This document shows, one piece after another, positions 8,365 to 17,617 of a stretch of 64,000 bases of DNA. Each line of letters starts with the position of its first letter. Positions within the stretch are counted from its first letter, which is position 1. Source of the stretch: Pseudomonadota bacterium (GTDB lineage Bacteria; Myxococcota_A; Polyangia; GCA-2747355); contig JADJDT010000048.1 in assembly GCA_016702545.1 (NCBI GenBank), positions 1 through 64,000 on the forward strand, given 5' to 3'. Both the position numbers and the translations under genes were made by a program. The notes below the pieces were generated by a model, which saw only the letters and a list, made by a program, of their open reading frames with translations, was not told the DNA's origin and made no database searches.

Positions 8365-9824
8365 TCAGAACGCGTCGAGCCCGACGATGGCGCAGCTCTT
8401 GTTCAGAGCCGTGCCCCAGACCTTGTCAGAGGCCTGGTGGTCGTTCTGGTCGAAGGTCAACGTCGGCCCGATGCTGAGGTTGACGTCCTTCAGGGACTCG
8501 AGCGTGGCGATGAAGGACTCGGTGGTCAGGTCAGGCCCCTGGGTCTGCAGCGCCTGAACGAAGAGGCGCGCCATCAGGTAGCCCTCGAGCGAGACGAAGC
8601 CCGGCTGGAGATTGGCGTCGAAGGCCTTGAGCTGGTCGCGATACTGGAGCACGCCGCTGCTGTTCGAGTCCGGCGGAGGCACGACCTGCGAGACGACGAC
8701 CTTCTCGCAGTAGCTGCGCCGGATCTCGCCGTCGTCGTACTCGCCGAAGGCCTTGAGCTTGTCGGCCAGGGCGTTGCTCCCCACGAAGGAGACGCTGGAG
8801 AACACCAGATCGTCGACCTTGCGAATCTCGGCCAGCTCCTCGGACGTCAGCCTGTAGACGCCCCCTGCGAGCGACCCGCGCGGATGTCGGCGACCTCCTT
8901 GAGCATGGCCTTGACGAAGGCGGCGGCGGGGCCGCTCGTGGGCACCATCAGCACGGCGGCGTGGATCTTGCCGGCGCTGCTCTTGGTGCGTCTGCCGTTG
9001 CCCAGCCACTTGAGCAGGATCTTCACGGCCGGCTCGACGTCCTCCGTGTTGCGCTTGTAGGTCGCGTAGGTGATCGCCGACTTCTCGATCTGCGCCCGTT
9101 CCTTGAGCGCTTTGGCCACGCCATCGAAGCCCGCCTGCCCGTAGCCGTCCATCGTCCCGGTCGCGTCCTCCCCCTGGGGCAGCACGGCGAGGTTGTCGAT
9201 GGGGATGCCAGGCTCGCGCAGCTGCGTGAAGTAGCGCACCGTGGCGGACGTCTCTTGCAGATAGCTCGCGCGGAAGTTGAAGACGTAGCGCTCGGGCGGA
9301 TCCTTGCGCAGGATGGCGGCACCCGTGTAGGCGCCAAAGAAGGGCAGCTTGTTCTCGACCGCGTAGGGCGCCGTGACCGCCGCCGTCGGCGTGCCCACGC
9401 TGCCCAGCACCGCGAACACGCTCTTCTCGCTGACGAAGGTCTTGACGTTGTTCAGCGCCGGCTCGGGCTCGTACTTGTCGTCCAGCGCCACCAGCCGGAG
9501 CTTACGGCCGTGGACGCCCCCGAGCTGGGTATTGACGTGATTGAAGTAGGCCTCGATCCCCGCCTTCATGCCGCGCCCCAGGTCGGTGGGACCACTCTCG
9601 AGCGCCGCCGTCATGCCGACGACCAACTCGGTCGCGGACACGCCCCACAGCCCGCCGCTCAGCCCACGCTCGCAGCGGCTCGTGCTCGAGTTGCAGAGCC
9701 AGCCCGATCCGCAGTCGGCGTGCCGCTCGCAAAGCAGCTTGGACTTGTCCTCATCGCCTCCGCCGCTGTCCGAACAGCCGTGCAGCAACAGGCCTAAGCC
9801 AACCAGCATCATTAAACGTCGCAT
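8365..9824 (-). CDS. Branched-chain amino acid-type ABC substrate-binding lipoprotein, frameshifted
   Basis: ATG 9824 starts a lipoprotein signal (MRRLMMLVGLGLLLHGCSDS). It is followed by a short Cys-rich module (CERHADCGSGWLCNSSTSRC) and then a type I periplasmic binding fold (LivJ-like): VVGMTAALESG, AVLGSVGTPTAAVTAPYA, FFGAYTGA. The N-terminal frame breaks down after LKEVADIR near 8882 and the C-terminal part continues in another frame from GSLAGGVYRLTSEEL to SCAIVGLDAF. Two surplus bases in the CGCGCG run near 8875-8882 would reconcile them, and the total span of 1,460 nt agrees. No permease or ATPase genes adjoin it, so it may act as a sensor or as a partner of a remote transporter. Confidence 0.75.
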
Positions 9825-9953
9825 CTACGCCTCCTCGTTCCTTGATTCCGGCCCGGGCCGGCACGGCACCGGGCCAAACTCAGTGGGCCACACTCGATGG
9901 TTCCTGCGAAGGACCTCGCCCGGCGCCCTGCCTGAGCAGCGGTCCAGCTTGCG

Positions 9954-10820
9954 CTAGAAGCGGCCGTGCATGCCCACGACGGCGCCCGTCGGCCCGCCGA
10001 ACAGGTCGAGCGCGACCGTCTTGCCCTCCGACTCACCGGGCTTCTCGCGCTTCCAATCGAGCACGAGCAGCACCACCCCGGTGGCGAGCGCGGCGCCGCC
10101 GGCCCCCATCGCGAGGTACCCGATCAACTTCTTCTGGGCCGCGCGGTCGCGAAGATCCTCGATCTCGGTCGCCTTGACCGGCTGGTTATCGCTCTTGCGC
10201 CCCGTGCGCTTCCAGTCGTCGGCCTGGCTCGAGTCCTTCATGCCGAGCACCAACATCCCGACGCCAGCCCCGACGGCCGCAGCACCGGAGCCCAGCGCGA
10301 CCCACTGCCACGGCGAGTAGCCGGTGGGTGCGCGTGCGGTGCGAGCCGAGCCCTCCGCGCCGCCCTGAGGGAGCGCACCTGAGGCCATGGGCGCCGCCTC
10401 GCGGCGCGGCGTTGCGCGGGCACGAGCAGCCGTCTCCGCCTGCGCCCGGCGCAGGCGCACGAGCCGCTGCTCCGCATCCAGACGCGTGTCAGCGGTGGCC
10501 TGCGGGTGGTCGACGTACGACTGGTAATGCGAGATGGCCGCCTCGACCTGCCCCATCGCCTCATGGCAACGGGCGATGTTGAAGAGCAGGTTCGGCTCCT
10601 GGATCAGGCCGAAGGCCTTGTTGAACCGCTCGAGCGCTCCGGGGTAGTCGCCTCGGTTGAAGAGCAGCGCACCCTCCGAGAAGAGCTGCTCAACGTCGCG
10701 GACGGCCTGCGCGTTGCCGCTGCCCGCCGCCTCTGCGAGCACTGTCGCGGGGCCAAGCAGCAGCGCCAGGAACAGCAGTGTGGCACGAAGCCACCTCATG
10801 GACGACCACGCTCGACTCAT
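9954..10820 (-). CDS. TPR protein with signal peptide and two C-terminal membrane segments
   Basis: 288-residue envelope protein. Signal peptide at 8-30 (ATLLFLALLLGPATVLAEA). TPR-like helices follow at about 37-125 (SEGALLFNRGDYPGALERFN, NLLFNIARCHEAMGQVEAAI). A charged Ala/Arg linker leads to two hydrophobic stretches, 172-193 and 232-255. Such TPR plus two-helix proteins are common and unstudied in Myxococcota and are often near kinases or lipoproteins. Start 10820 has a GGGAGGG site five bases upstream; ATG 10799 is the alternative. Function unknown. Confidence 0.8.
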   Translation of the reverse strand: MSRAWSSMRWLRATLLFLALLLGPATVLAEAAGSGNAQAVRDVEQLFSEGALLFNRGDYPGALERFNKAFGLIQEPNLLFNIARCHEAMGQVEAAISHYQSYVDHPQATADTRLDAEQRLVRLRRAQAETAARARATPRREAAPMASGALPQGGAEGSARTARAPTGYSPWQWVALGSGAAAVGAGVGMLVLGMKDSSQADDWKRTGRKSDNQPVKATEIEDLRDRAAQKKLIGYLAMGAGGAALATGVVLLVLDWKREKPGESEGKTVALDLFGGPTGAVVGMHGRF

Positions 10821-11242
10821 CGCTACCCTCCCTGTGCCGGCCGTTCGCGCCAGCACGATCGTTCAGCAACAAAACGACCGCGCCGTCGCGAGGCAGCCTC
10901 GCGCCGGGCATCGGTGACGCGGCGGCGGCCGGAAGCCCGCCGACTCGACCACGTCCACACCCATCTCGAATAATCGGCATCCTAGGACAGAACGGCTGCC
11001 GCGGTCCAGGATTCGGCGGGACACTGTCAGCGCCAGCCGCGCGCCTCCGGCAGCTCCCGGTCGACCGACGCGTCCCGGGCGCTTCGTTTGACCTCGCCTG
11101 CGGCATCGCCGAGAATCGGGCTTCGAATCGCTTGACGAGGCGGCGGTTCGCGCGGCTCAGCCCCCGCGACGGGGGAGCATGGGTCGGGCGGCCCACGCGG
11201 GCATGGCGCCCCACCGGCAGGCCGGCGACGGGAGAAGCACAG
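10821..11242. other. 422-bp divergent intergenic region
   Basis: Separates the TPR gene (-) from the response regulator gene (+), so it should carry promoters for both. I see no clear sigma-54 or operator motif and no convincing small gene in it. Confidence 0.4.
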
Positions 11243-12871
11243 ATGGCGGGAGTGCTGTTGGTCGACGGGGATCGCGCCTTCGTCGCGTCGATCACACCGC
11301 AGGTTTCCGGTCTGGGTCACAAGACCTTCGCCGCGGAGAGCGCCGATGCCGCGATCGAGGTGATGCTGAACCAGCGCGTCGACGTGCTGCTGACCGATCT
11401 GCAGCTGGGCCCGACCGACGGGCTGGCGCTGATCCGCATGGCGAAGGAGGTCTCCCCGACCACGCGGGCGCTCTTGATGAGCGCGAATGCTTCGGCGCGT
11501 GACTACAAGGCGGCGATGGAGCTGGGGGCGGTCGACGTGTTGTCGAAGCCCTTCACCGCGGAGGACCTCGCGCAGTCGATCCAGAAGGCCATCGAGTGCG
11601 AGGTCGGCTTTCGCGGCTCGATCCACGGCCTGGCGCTCTCCGACATCCTGCAGATGTTCCATTTCGCGCGCCGCTCGCTGGTGATTCAGCTCGGCTCCGA
11701 CCGCAGCGTGATCCACCTGGAGAACGGCGAGATCGTCCACGCGGCCGCCGGAGACCAGCGGGGCCCTCGTGCGCTGAGCCTGCTCCTGGAGCACCGCGCG
11801 GGCTCCGTGCGGACCCTGCCGCCCTCCCCCTGCGAGCGTACAGTGAACGCCTCGTTCGAGGGCCTGCTGCTCGATGCCACGCGTGAGATGGACGAGCGCA
11901 AGCGGACGACGAGCCCCTCGAGGGCCGTGTCGGCGACCGACGAGCTGCAGCTCGACGGGCTGGAGCGCGAAGCGCCGCCACCGCCTCCCCCGCGGGCGAG
12001 CCAGGTCGTTCCGGCGCTGCCGACCGTGGCGGAGGGCGGGCCACCCTGGAGTGGCGCCGCGCACGGCAACGCAGCGCAGCGCCCGACCGGGTCCGGCCCG
12101 GGCCACGCCGCCGCCACGAGGGGCCGCGGCGGGCGCGGCGCCCGGCCGGCCTGGACGTGGGGCGCGGCGGTGGCCGTGGCCACGGTGATCGCGATCGTCT
12201 GGCTTTGGCCCCGCCCCGCCGCCCCACCGACGGACTTCGACCCGGCGGCGCCGCGGTCTAACGTGGCCACTGGCCGCGCTGCGCCCACGACCTCGCGCAC
12301 GAGCGCGGCGCCAAGCGCCGCCACGGGTGACGTGGCCACCACGAGCGGTCCTGGCGGCATCAGGCAGGGTGCCGCTCTGCGTCCGCAGGCAGACGCGATG
12401 GTGACTGTCACGCTCAGGACCCTGCCGGCGGGTCTGCTGCTGATCGATGCTGCCACGGGCCAGGAGCTGGGCTTGAGCCCCATCACCACCCGGCGCGCGC
12501 CTGGTAGCAGGCTCACACAGGTCAAGGCCAGCCTCGGTGATCGCGAGTCTCCCGCGTTGGGCGTAGCCCCGGACCGCGACGTGGTGGAGCTCGACTTCCG
12601 CCCTTGGCTGGGCGACGGCCGCGCAGAGCCCCCCGGCCTGCGCTCGTCCCGGGAGCGCGGCGCGCCCGCGGGGCGGCGCGCGACGCGCGACGAAGCGCGA
12701 TCCATGCGCGCCGCCGGCCCCGCGACGGAGCCTTCACCTCCGGCCAGGGCCACGCCGGTCCCGGCAGCGCCGCGCCCGCGCGTCGAGGCGGTAGGCGAGA
12801 GCGGTCGCCCCGCGGTCGCCCCGCTGACAGACCCCAAGGCGGCGCGCCCGTCGATCGGCGCGCTTCGCTAG
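11243..12871 (+). CDS. Response regulator: REC + DUF4388 + transmembrane helix + low-complexity tail
   Basis: 542 residues. Receiver domain at 1-120 with D8/D10, phosphoacceptor D52 (LLTDLQLG), switch S80 (LLMSANAS) and K102 (SKPF). A DUF4388 (PatA-like) domain follows at about 124-230, beginning GFRGSIHGLALSDILQMF and containing the typical GEIVHA turn. After a Pro-rich linker a single membrane helix spans about 302-322 (WGAAVAVATVIAIVWLW), followed by about 220 Ala/Arg/Pro-rich residues. REC plus DUF4388 is frequent in Myxococcota signalling; a membrane anchor behind it is unusual. ATG 11243 fits the REC start and has a GGGAGAAG site upstream. The partner kinase is not obvious here. Confidence 0.85.
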   Translation: MAGVLLVDGDRAFVASITPQVSGLGHKTFAAESADAAIEVMLNQRVDVLLTDLQLGPTDGLALIRMAKEVSPTTRALLMSANASARDYKAAMELGAVDVLSKPFTAEDLAQSIQKAIECEVGFRGSIHGLALSDILQMFHFARRSLVIQLGSDRSVIHLENGEIVHAAAGDQRGPRALSLLLEHRAGSVRTLPPSPCERTVNASFEGLLLDATREMDERKRTTSPSRAVSATDELQLDGLEREAPPPPPPRASQVVPALPTVAEGGPPWSGAAHGNAAQRPTGSGPGHAAATRGRGGRGARPAWTWGAAVAVATVIAIVWLWPRPAAPPTDFDPAAPRSNVATGRAAPTTSRTSAAPSAATGDVATTSGPGGIRQGAALRPQADAMVTVTLRTLPAGLLLIDAATGQELGLSPITTRRAPGSRLTQVKASLGDRESPALGVAPDRDVVELDFRPWLGDGRAEPPGLRSSRERGAPAGRRATRDEARSMRAAGPATEPSPPARATPVPAAPRPRVEAVGESGRPAVAPLTDPKAARPSIGALR

Positions 12872-12951
12872 CTCGATACGTCTCGGCCGCATTGCCCGCG
12901 GGTCAGGCCCGCGCGGCACGCACGAGCAAGGTCATCCGCGCAGCAAGTCGG

Positions 12952-14061
12952 CTACAGCACCCCGGGGCCGAGGATGGCCACCACGGGCAGATGGTCGGAG
13001 AAGGCGCCCGTGCGCACCATCTCATAGCTCACCACGGGCAGGCGCGGGTCGACGAAGAGGTAGTCGAGGCGGCGCGTGGGGGCCAACGTCGGGAAGGTGA
13101 AGTGGCGCGGCTCGTCCGCGACGTAGCGTTCGGGGCTGGCGATCTCCACCAGACCGGGCAGGCGCCGCAGCGTGACGAGCGTGTCGTCCCGCGTGTAGTC
13201 GTCCTCCGGGGCGTCGGGGAAGCCGGCACGCCGCCGCGCCTCGGGCGGCACGGTGTTGAGGTCACCGCCGACCGCGAGCAAGCGCTCATCGCCGACCTCG
13301 CGCAAGCGGTCTGCCAGCTCGCTGACGACGCGCAGCACGGTCTGCGCCTGCGCCGCCCGGGTCGCACCGTCGAAGGCCTCGAGATGGTTATTCACCACCC
13401 ACAGCCGCTGGTCGCCGCGCCGTAGCTGCACGAGCTGGGTATAGCGCGAGAGGTAGAAGGGCCGGTACCACCAGGGCTGATTCGCGGGCTTGGAGTGCAA
13501 GAGCACCCGGTTGGCGGCGATCGGGAAGCGGCTGAGCACGGCGCCGCCCGAGAGCATGCGCCCGTAATGCTCGCGCGTCGGCCAGTAGGGATAGGGCACG
13601 TAGCGGGCGCGCCAGCTCAAGGCGCGCGCCCCATAGCGCAGGCCGCTGGCGCGGGCCAGCGCGGCGAGCTCGTCGATGCCGTGGCTTCGTCCGGCGCCGA
13701 AGTCGATCTCCTGCAGCAACACGATATCGGCTGCGCGCGCGCGCAGCAGCGCCCCCATGCGCCGGAGATGGTCGTCGTAGGTCGCGCGCGCCACGGGCGG
13801 ATTGTGGCCCGGGTCGGGATCGGTGCCGCGGGCCCAGGCGAGGTTCCAGGTCAGGATCGTCAGCGGACGGCCCGCCGCGTCGCCCTGGGCCGACGCGAGC
13901 CCGGCCGAGTCACCGAAGTCGACGATCTCCCCGGTCCGCTCGCCCGCGCTCAGCGCCCCGGCGGAGGCCCAATAGAACAGGCCGCCGGCCAAGAGCAGCG
14001 CCCCCGCGATCGACCCGACGAGCGCCGCCACGATCTTTCTCCAGCAGCCGCACTTCGGCAT
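12952..14061 (-). CDS. Endonuclease/exonuclease/phosphatase (EEP) family hydrolase, membrane-anchored
   Basis: 369 residues with an N-terminal membrane segment (ALVGSIAGALLLAGGLFYWA) placing the EEP domain outside the cytoplasm. Catalytic-fold motifs in order: LTWNLAWARG, DIVLLQEIDFG, NNHLEAF, GGDLNTVPPE, RRLDYLFVDP and FSDHLPVVA. The fold includes DNases, phosphodiesterases and lipid phosphatases; the large insert (YPYWPTREHYGRM) between motifs and the export signal favour a phosphodiester lipid or extracellular substrate, but this cannot be fixed from sequence. GTG 14076 is an alternative start. Divergent from the next gene with about 50 bp between. Confidence 0.85.
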   Translation of the reverse strand: MPKCGCWRKIVAALVGSIAGALLLAGGLFYWASAGALSAGERTGEIVDFGDSAGLASAQGDAAGRPLTILTWNLAWARGTDPDPGHNPPVARATYDDHLRRMGALLRARAADIVLLQEIDFGAGRSHGIDELAALARASGLRYGARALSWRARYVPYPYWPTREHYGRMLSGGAVLSRFPIAANRVLLHSKPANQPWWYRPFYLSRYTQLVQLRRGDQRLWVVNNHLEAFDGATRAAQAQTVLRVVSELADRLREVGDERLLAVGGDLNTVPPEARRRAGFPDAPEDDYTRDDTLVTLRRLPGLVEIASPERYVADEPRHFTFPTLAPTRRLDYLFVDPRLPVVSYEMVRTGAFSDHLPVVAILGPGVL

Positions 14062-14114
14062 CGTGTCGTTGCCCACTTCGCGCTTGGCGGCGCCGACGAT
14101 ACCATGCGCCAGAG

Positions 14115-16115
14115 ATGCCGCACGCCACCGCCCGGGTCACCGCTGTCGCCGCTGCGCTCGTCGCGGCGGCGGTCGTCCTTAGTGCTCCCTGGGCGCTGAC
14201 GGACCGCGACAGCTACGCCCGCCTCGCCATCGGGCGGTTGATTGCGACCACGGGCCAGGTCCCCGCGACCGACCCCTTCACCTTCACGCGCCCGCAGCAG
14301 CCCTGGAGCAACCCCGAGTGGCTGGGCGACCTCGGCTGGTACGCGGCCGAGCGCGCGGGTGGCGAGCGGGCGGTCGTGGCGCTGGCCCTCGGCCTGGCGG
14401 CCTTGGGCTGGGCCCTGGCGCTGCTCGTCACCGTGCGCCGCGGGGCCCACCCGCTGCTCGCCGCGGCGCTGCTGCTGCTCGCCCTGCCGGCGGCCGCCAC
14501 CGCGCTCACCGCGCGTAACGCGCTCCACGCCCATTGGCTGATTCCGCTCGTGCTGCTGCTCCTGCCGGGCGCGGGCCGCAGCCTCGGGCGCCTGGCCGGG
14601 CTGGCGGTCATCGGGGTGCTCTGGGCGCAGTTGCACAGCTCCTTCGTCGTCGGTTGGTTGCTGCTCGGCACCGCGTGCGTCGATCAAGGCTGGGGTGACC
14701 CACGCGATCGTCCGGCGGCCTGGCGGCTGGCCGGGCTGCTGGCGGCGTGCCCGCTGCTGGCGCTGATCGGGCCGCAGGGCGCGCGGGTCTACGCCCAGCT
14801 GCTCGAACACCTGACGGGCGCGCCAATCTACCGCCGCGTGATCCTCGAGTGGCGCCCGCCCGCCGAGGTCGACGCGGGCCTGCGTCTCTTGCCCTTGCAC
14901 CTGCTCGGTCTGCTCGCGCTGCTCAGCTTTCTGCCGCGCGCGAATCGGCGCAGCGTGGGAGCCCTGTTGCGCGTGGGCTGCGGTCTGGCCCTGGCCCACG
15001 GCTCACAGCGCTTCGTCGCGCTGCTCGGCGTGCTGGTGGTGCCGGACCTGGCGGGCAACCTGCAGCGCGCGCTCACCGCTCGCTGGCCCGCCGCGGCCGC
15101 TCGCGCCGTGCGCCGCGCAGCGCTGGCCCTCGCGGCGCTGACGGCCGCGGTGCTCGTCCCGACCGTCTGGCAAAACCGTCGAGCGCCTTCGCCGCCGGTC
15201 GGCGAGCGCATCGACACGCCGAGGGCTGCCGCGGGTTTCCTTGCCGCACACGCGCCGGCGGGCGCGCGCCTCTTCAACCCCTACAACGCCGGCGCCTACC
15301 TGCTGTGGGCCGTGGGGCCGCGCGTGCAGCTCTACCTCGATCCACGCAACAACCTGGGTGCCCCGCTGCTGGCGCACTACCTCGACACGCTGCTGCCGGT
15401 GCCGAGCGCCTTCGACGCCGAGGCGCTGCGCCTGTCGTTCGACCTGGCCCTGCTCGAGCTCGGCGACGGCCGCTTCGACACGCTCGGCGCACACCTACGC
15501 CGGCATCGCGACTGGCGTCCCGTGTTCTTCGATGGCCGCTTCGCGCTCTACGCGCGCAGCACGGGCCGCGCGGCCGCGCTGGCTCGCGGCGAGGCGCTGC
15601 GTGGCGTCGCCGCGGCGCTCGACTTCGATCAGCTGCTACACCCCGGGGCGGCGCTGCCCGACGCCGGCACCCGCGCCCGGCTGCGGCGCGAGGCACCCGC
15701 GTTCGCGCGCGCGCTCGAGGGCTTTCTGTTGCTGCGAGACCACGGCGGCCCGCCGCCCCTGCTGCGGGGAGCGCCCTTCGATCGCGAGGCGACCCGTCAC
15801 GCCCAGACCTTGCTCGCCAGCGCCCTGCCCAGGCTGCCGGCCTCGCCTGCGCTGCTGAGCTACCTGGCCACCGCCCACGCGCGGCTCGGCGAGGAGGGGG
15901 CGGTGCGGGAGCTGCTGGACGTGGCCACGACCCTCTTCGCCAACGACCTCCACGTGCTGGCGCTGCGCTTCGAGCTCGCGCATCGCGCCCAGCGCTGGGT
16001 CGAGGCCCGTTCGCTACTGGCGCGGATCGCGGAGTTGGGCTACCAGGGGCATCCGCTGTGGGGCTGGTTGCACGGCGCGCCGGCAGCCGCGTCCCCGCGC
16101 GCCGAGAGGGAGTAG
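14115..16115 (+). CDS. Polytopic membrane protein, GT-C/ArnT-like, with soluble C-terminal part
   Basis: 666 residues. The first 360 residues hold about 10 hydrophobic helices. The first extracytoplasmic loop carries LTDRDSYARLAIGRL and PATDPFTFTRPQQPWSNPEW, the pattern of lipid-linked sugar glycosyltransferases of the GT39/PMT-like GT-C group, where an acidic residue in this loop is catalytic. The last 300 residues look soluble, with TPR-like helical sequence near 570-650 (LLSYLATAHARLGEEGAVRE). The donor and acceptor are unknown, and a non-enzymatic membrane protein cannot be excluded. Ends three bases before rpiB, so the two are probably co-transcribed. Confidence 0.65.
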   Translation: MPHATARVTAVAAALVAAAVVLSAPWALTDRDSYARLAIGRLIATTGQVPATDPFTFTRPQQPWSNPEWLGDLGWYAAERAGGERAVVALALGLAALGWALALLVTVRRGAHPLLAAALLLLALPAAATALTARNALHAHWLIPLVLLLLPGAGRSLGRLAGLAVIGVLWAQLHSSFVVGWLLLGTACVDQGWGDPRDRPAAWRLAGLLAACPLLALIGPQGARVYAQLLEHLTGAPIYRRVILEWRPPAEVDAGLRLLPLHLLGLLALLSFLPRANRRSVGALLRVGCGLALAHGSQRFVALLGVLVVPDLAGNLQRALTARWPAAAARAVRRAALALAALTAAVLVPTVWQNRRAPSPPVGERIDTPRAAAGFLAAHAPAGARLFNPYNAGAYLLWAVGPRVQLYLDPRNNLGAPLLAHYLDTLLPVPSAFDAEALRLSFDLALLELGDGRFDTLGAHLRRHRDWRPVFFDGRFALYARSTGRAAALARGEALRGVAAALDFDQLLHPGAALPDAGTRARLRREAPAFARALEGFLLLRDHGGPPPLLRGAPFDREATRHAQTLLASALPRLPASPALLSYLATAHARLGEEGAVRELLDVATTLFANDLHVLALRFELAHRAQRWVEARSLLARIAELGYQGHPLWGWLHGAPAAASPRAERE

Positions 16116-16118
16116 ACC

Positions 16119-16586
16119 TTGCGCCTCGTCATTGGCTCCGATCATGCGGGCTACCCGCTAAAGACCGAGCTGCTGCGCTTCCTGCGCGACCAGGGCCACG
16201 AGCTGATCGACGTCGGCACGCACGGCCCCGAGTCGGTGGACTACCCCGACTACGCGGCCAAGGTCGCCGCGCGGGTCAAGGACGGCTCGGCCGAACGCGG
16301 GCTGATGATCTGCGGCAGCGGAGTGGGTGGCGCGGTCGCGGCGAACAAGGTCGAGGGCATTCGCGCCGGCCTCTGCCACGACGTCTATTCGGCGCATCAG
16401 GGCGTCGAGCACGACGACATGAACGTGCTCGTGCTCGGTGGCCTGGTGATCGGCCAGCTGCTGGCCCGCGAGCTGGTGCAGGCCTTCGTCGGCGCGAAAT
16501 ACTCCGACGGCGAGCGCTACAACCGCCGGCTGGAGAAGATCCGCGCGCTCGAGCGACGCTACCGCCGCCCGCCCACGGGCGCGTAG
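16119..16586 (+). CDS. rpiB: Ribose-5-phosphate isomerase B
   Basis: Interconverts ribose 5-phosphate and ribulose 5-phosphate in the pentose phosphate pathway. 155 residues with the family signature: IGSDHAGYPLK (D8, H9), the catalytic Cys in MICGSGVGG (C65) and the general acid/base region EHDDMNVLVLGG with H98. TTG 16119 is the only sensible start and has GAGAGGGAG upstream, overlapping the preceding stop. Together with pgi and tal nearby this forms a sugar-phosphate cluster. Confidence 0.95.
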   Translation: MRLVIGSDHAGYPLKTELLRFLRDQGHELIDVGTHGPESVDYPDYAAKVAARVKDGSAERGLMICGSGVGGAVAANKVEGIRAGLCHDVYSAHQGVEHDDMNVLVLGGLVIGQLLARELVQAFVGAKYSDGERYNRRLEKIRALERRYRRPPTGA

Positions 16587-16634
16587 CATGCGCGCGCGCC
16601 GCGCCGACGAGCCCGCACCGTCAGGCCGCCCTGC

Positions 16635-16706
16635 TCAGACGGCCTTGCACCATCAGACGGCCTTGCACCATCAGACGGCCTTGCACCATCAGACGGCCTT
16701 GCACCA
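16635..16706. repeat. Four perfect 18-bp tandem copies at the methyltransferase stop codon
   Basis: TCAGACGGCCTTGCACCA is repeated at 16635, 16653, 16671 and 16689 without change. On the - strand each unit is six codons, TGG TGC AAG GCC GTC TGA, that is the last five residues (WCKAV) and stop of the methyltransferase gene. The last unit is in the gene and three more follow its stop. Confidence 0.97.
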
Positions 16707-17426
16707 CAGGTGGCCGGTGCGGATTTCGTCGATCTGCAGCAGCGCTCGCTGATACCAGGGCGGATCCCAGGGGCTGTCCTCGGCGTACTGAACCACGCGA
16801 AGCCCGACGTCCCGCAGCAGGTGCTTCCACTGGCGCGAGGACTGGAAGCACACGCCGACGCCCGCGGTGTTCGCGCCCAGCCGCCCGGCCCACGGCGCCA
16901 GCAGCCGCGACGAGGTGAGGTGGAAAATCGCGCGGCTGGGGAAGCTGTCGAGCCAGCGCCCGTTGTAGATGTTCTCGAAGATCGAGAGGCGCCCGCGCGG
17001 GCCGAGCCAGCCGCGGCAGAGCCGCAGCGTGGTGCGCATGTTGGCCTGCGTGCGGCGGTAGGAGCCGGCTACCAGGTGGTGCAGCAGCAGGTTGAGGCAG
17101 ATCAGGTCGAAGGGACCCTCGATCCGACCGGCGGCGTCCTCGATCGCGGCGCAGACCAGCCGCTTGCGCGCGTCGGGTTGATTCTTGCCGAGCAGCAGCT
17201 CGGAGGGCTCGAGCACGGTCCCGCTGCAGCGCGGGTACTGGGCCAGCAGGCGATCGGCGAACTTGCCGTTGCCACCGCCGACATCGAGGAAGCGGAACTC
17301 GCCCGCGGGGAAGTCGCGATCGACGTTGACGCGCACGTAGCCCCAGGTCTCTGCGTCCATGTAGTCCTGGTCGAAGGTCGCGAGCTGGGCCTCGTCGAGC
17401 TTCTTGGCGTCGAAGGCGCTTGCCAC
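16689..17426 (-). CDS. Class I SAM-dependent methyltransferase
   Basis: 245 residues. SAM-binding motif I is RFLDVGGGNGKF, followed by TVLEPSELLLGK (acidic end of strand 2), and FDLICLNLLLHHLV as motif II/post-I. The C-terminal half resembles small-molecule methyltransferases; substrate unknown. GTG 17426 is chosen, ten bases after GGGAGG; an in-frame start 27 codons upstream would encode an implausible Cys/Gly-rich leader. The 3' end is the 18-bp repeat described separately. It is convergent with rpiB and divergent from pgi. Confidence 0.8.
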   Translation of the reverse strand: MASAFDAKKLDEAQLATFDQDYMDAETWGYVRVNVDRDFPAGEFRFLDVGGGNGKFADRLLAQYPRCSGTVLEPSELLLGKNQPDARKRLVCAAIEDAAGRIEGPFDLICLNLLLHHLVAGSYRRTQANMRTTLRLCRGWLGPRGRLSIFENIYNGRWLDSFPSRAIFHLTSSRLLAPWAGRLGANTAGVGVCFQSSRQWKHLLRDVGLRVVQYAEDSPWDPPWYQRALLQIDEIRTGHLWCKAV

Positions 17427-17506
17427 GGTGACGGTGCCTCCCGCAGGGTGATCGCAAGAGCCTAGCGATCCGGCAGCGCGCTGTCCACGGGCGCAGCGCC
17501 CCCCCA

Positions 17507-17554
17507 CACGATCGCGCGTTGACCCACGATCGCGCGTTGACCCACGATCGCGCG
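17507..17554. repeat. 18-bp tandem repeat, 2.7 copies, upstream of pgi
   Basis: CACGATCGCGCGTTGACC occurs at 17507-17524 and 17525-17542, with 12 further bases at 17543-17554. It lies in the divergent promoter region between the methyltransferase gene and pgi. Confidence 0.95.
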
Positions 17555-17573
17555 GCCCCTCGACGGAGGGGCC
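17554..17573. promoter_or_regulatory. Hairpin in the pgi leader
   Basis: GGCCCCTC and GAGGGGCC form a perfect 8-bp stem around a GACG loop, about 45 bases before the pgi start. There is no T run, so it is not a standard intrinsic terminator; an mRNA leader structure is possible. Confidence 0.35.
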
Positions 17574-17617
17574 CCGGCTGACTATGCTACCCGCCCTTGC
17601 AAGCGAGGTCTGGTCCC

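Noticed and set aside
16635..16706. CRISPR-like array
   Set aside because: Head-to-tail 18-bp units without spacers, and no cas genes.
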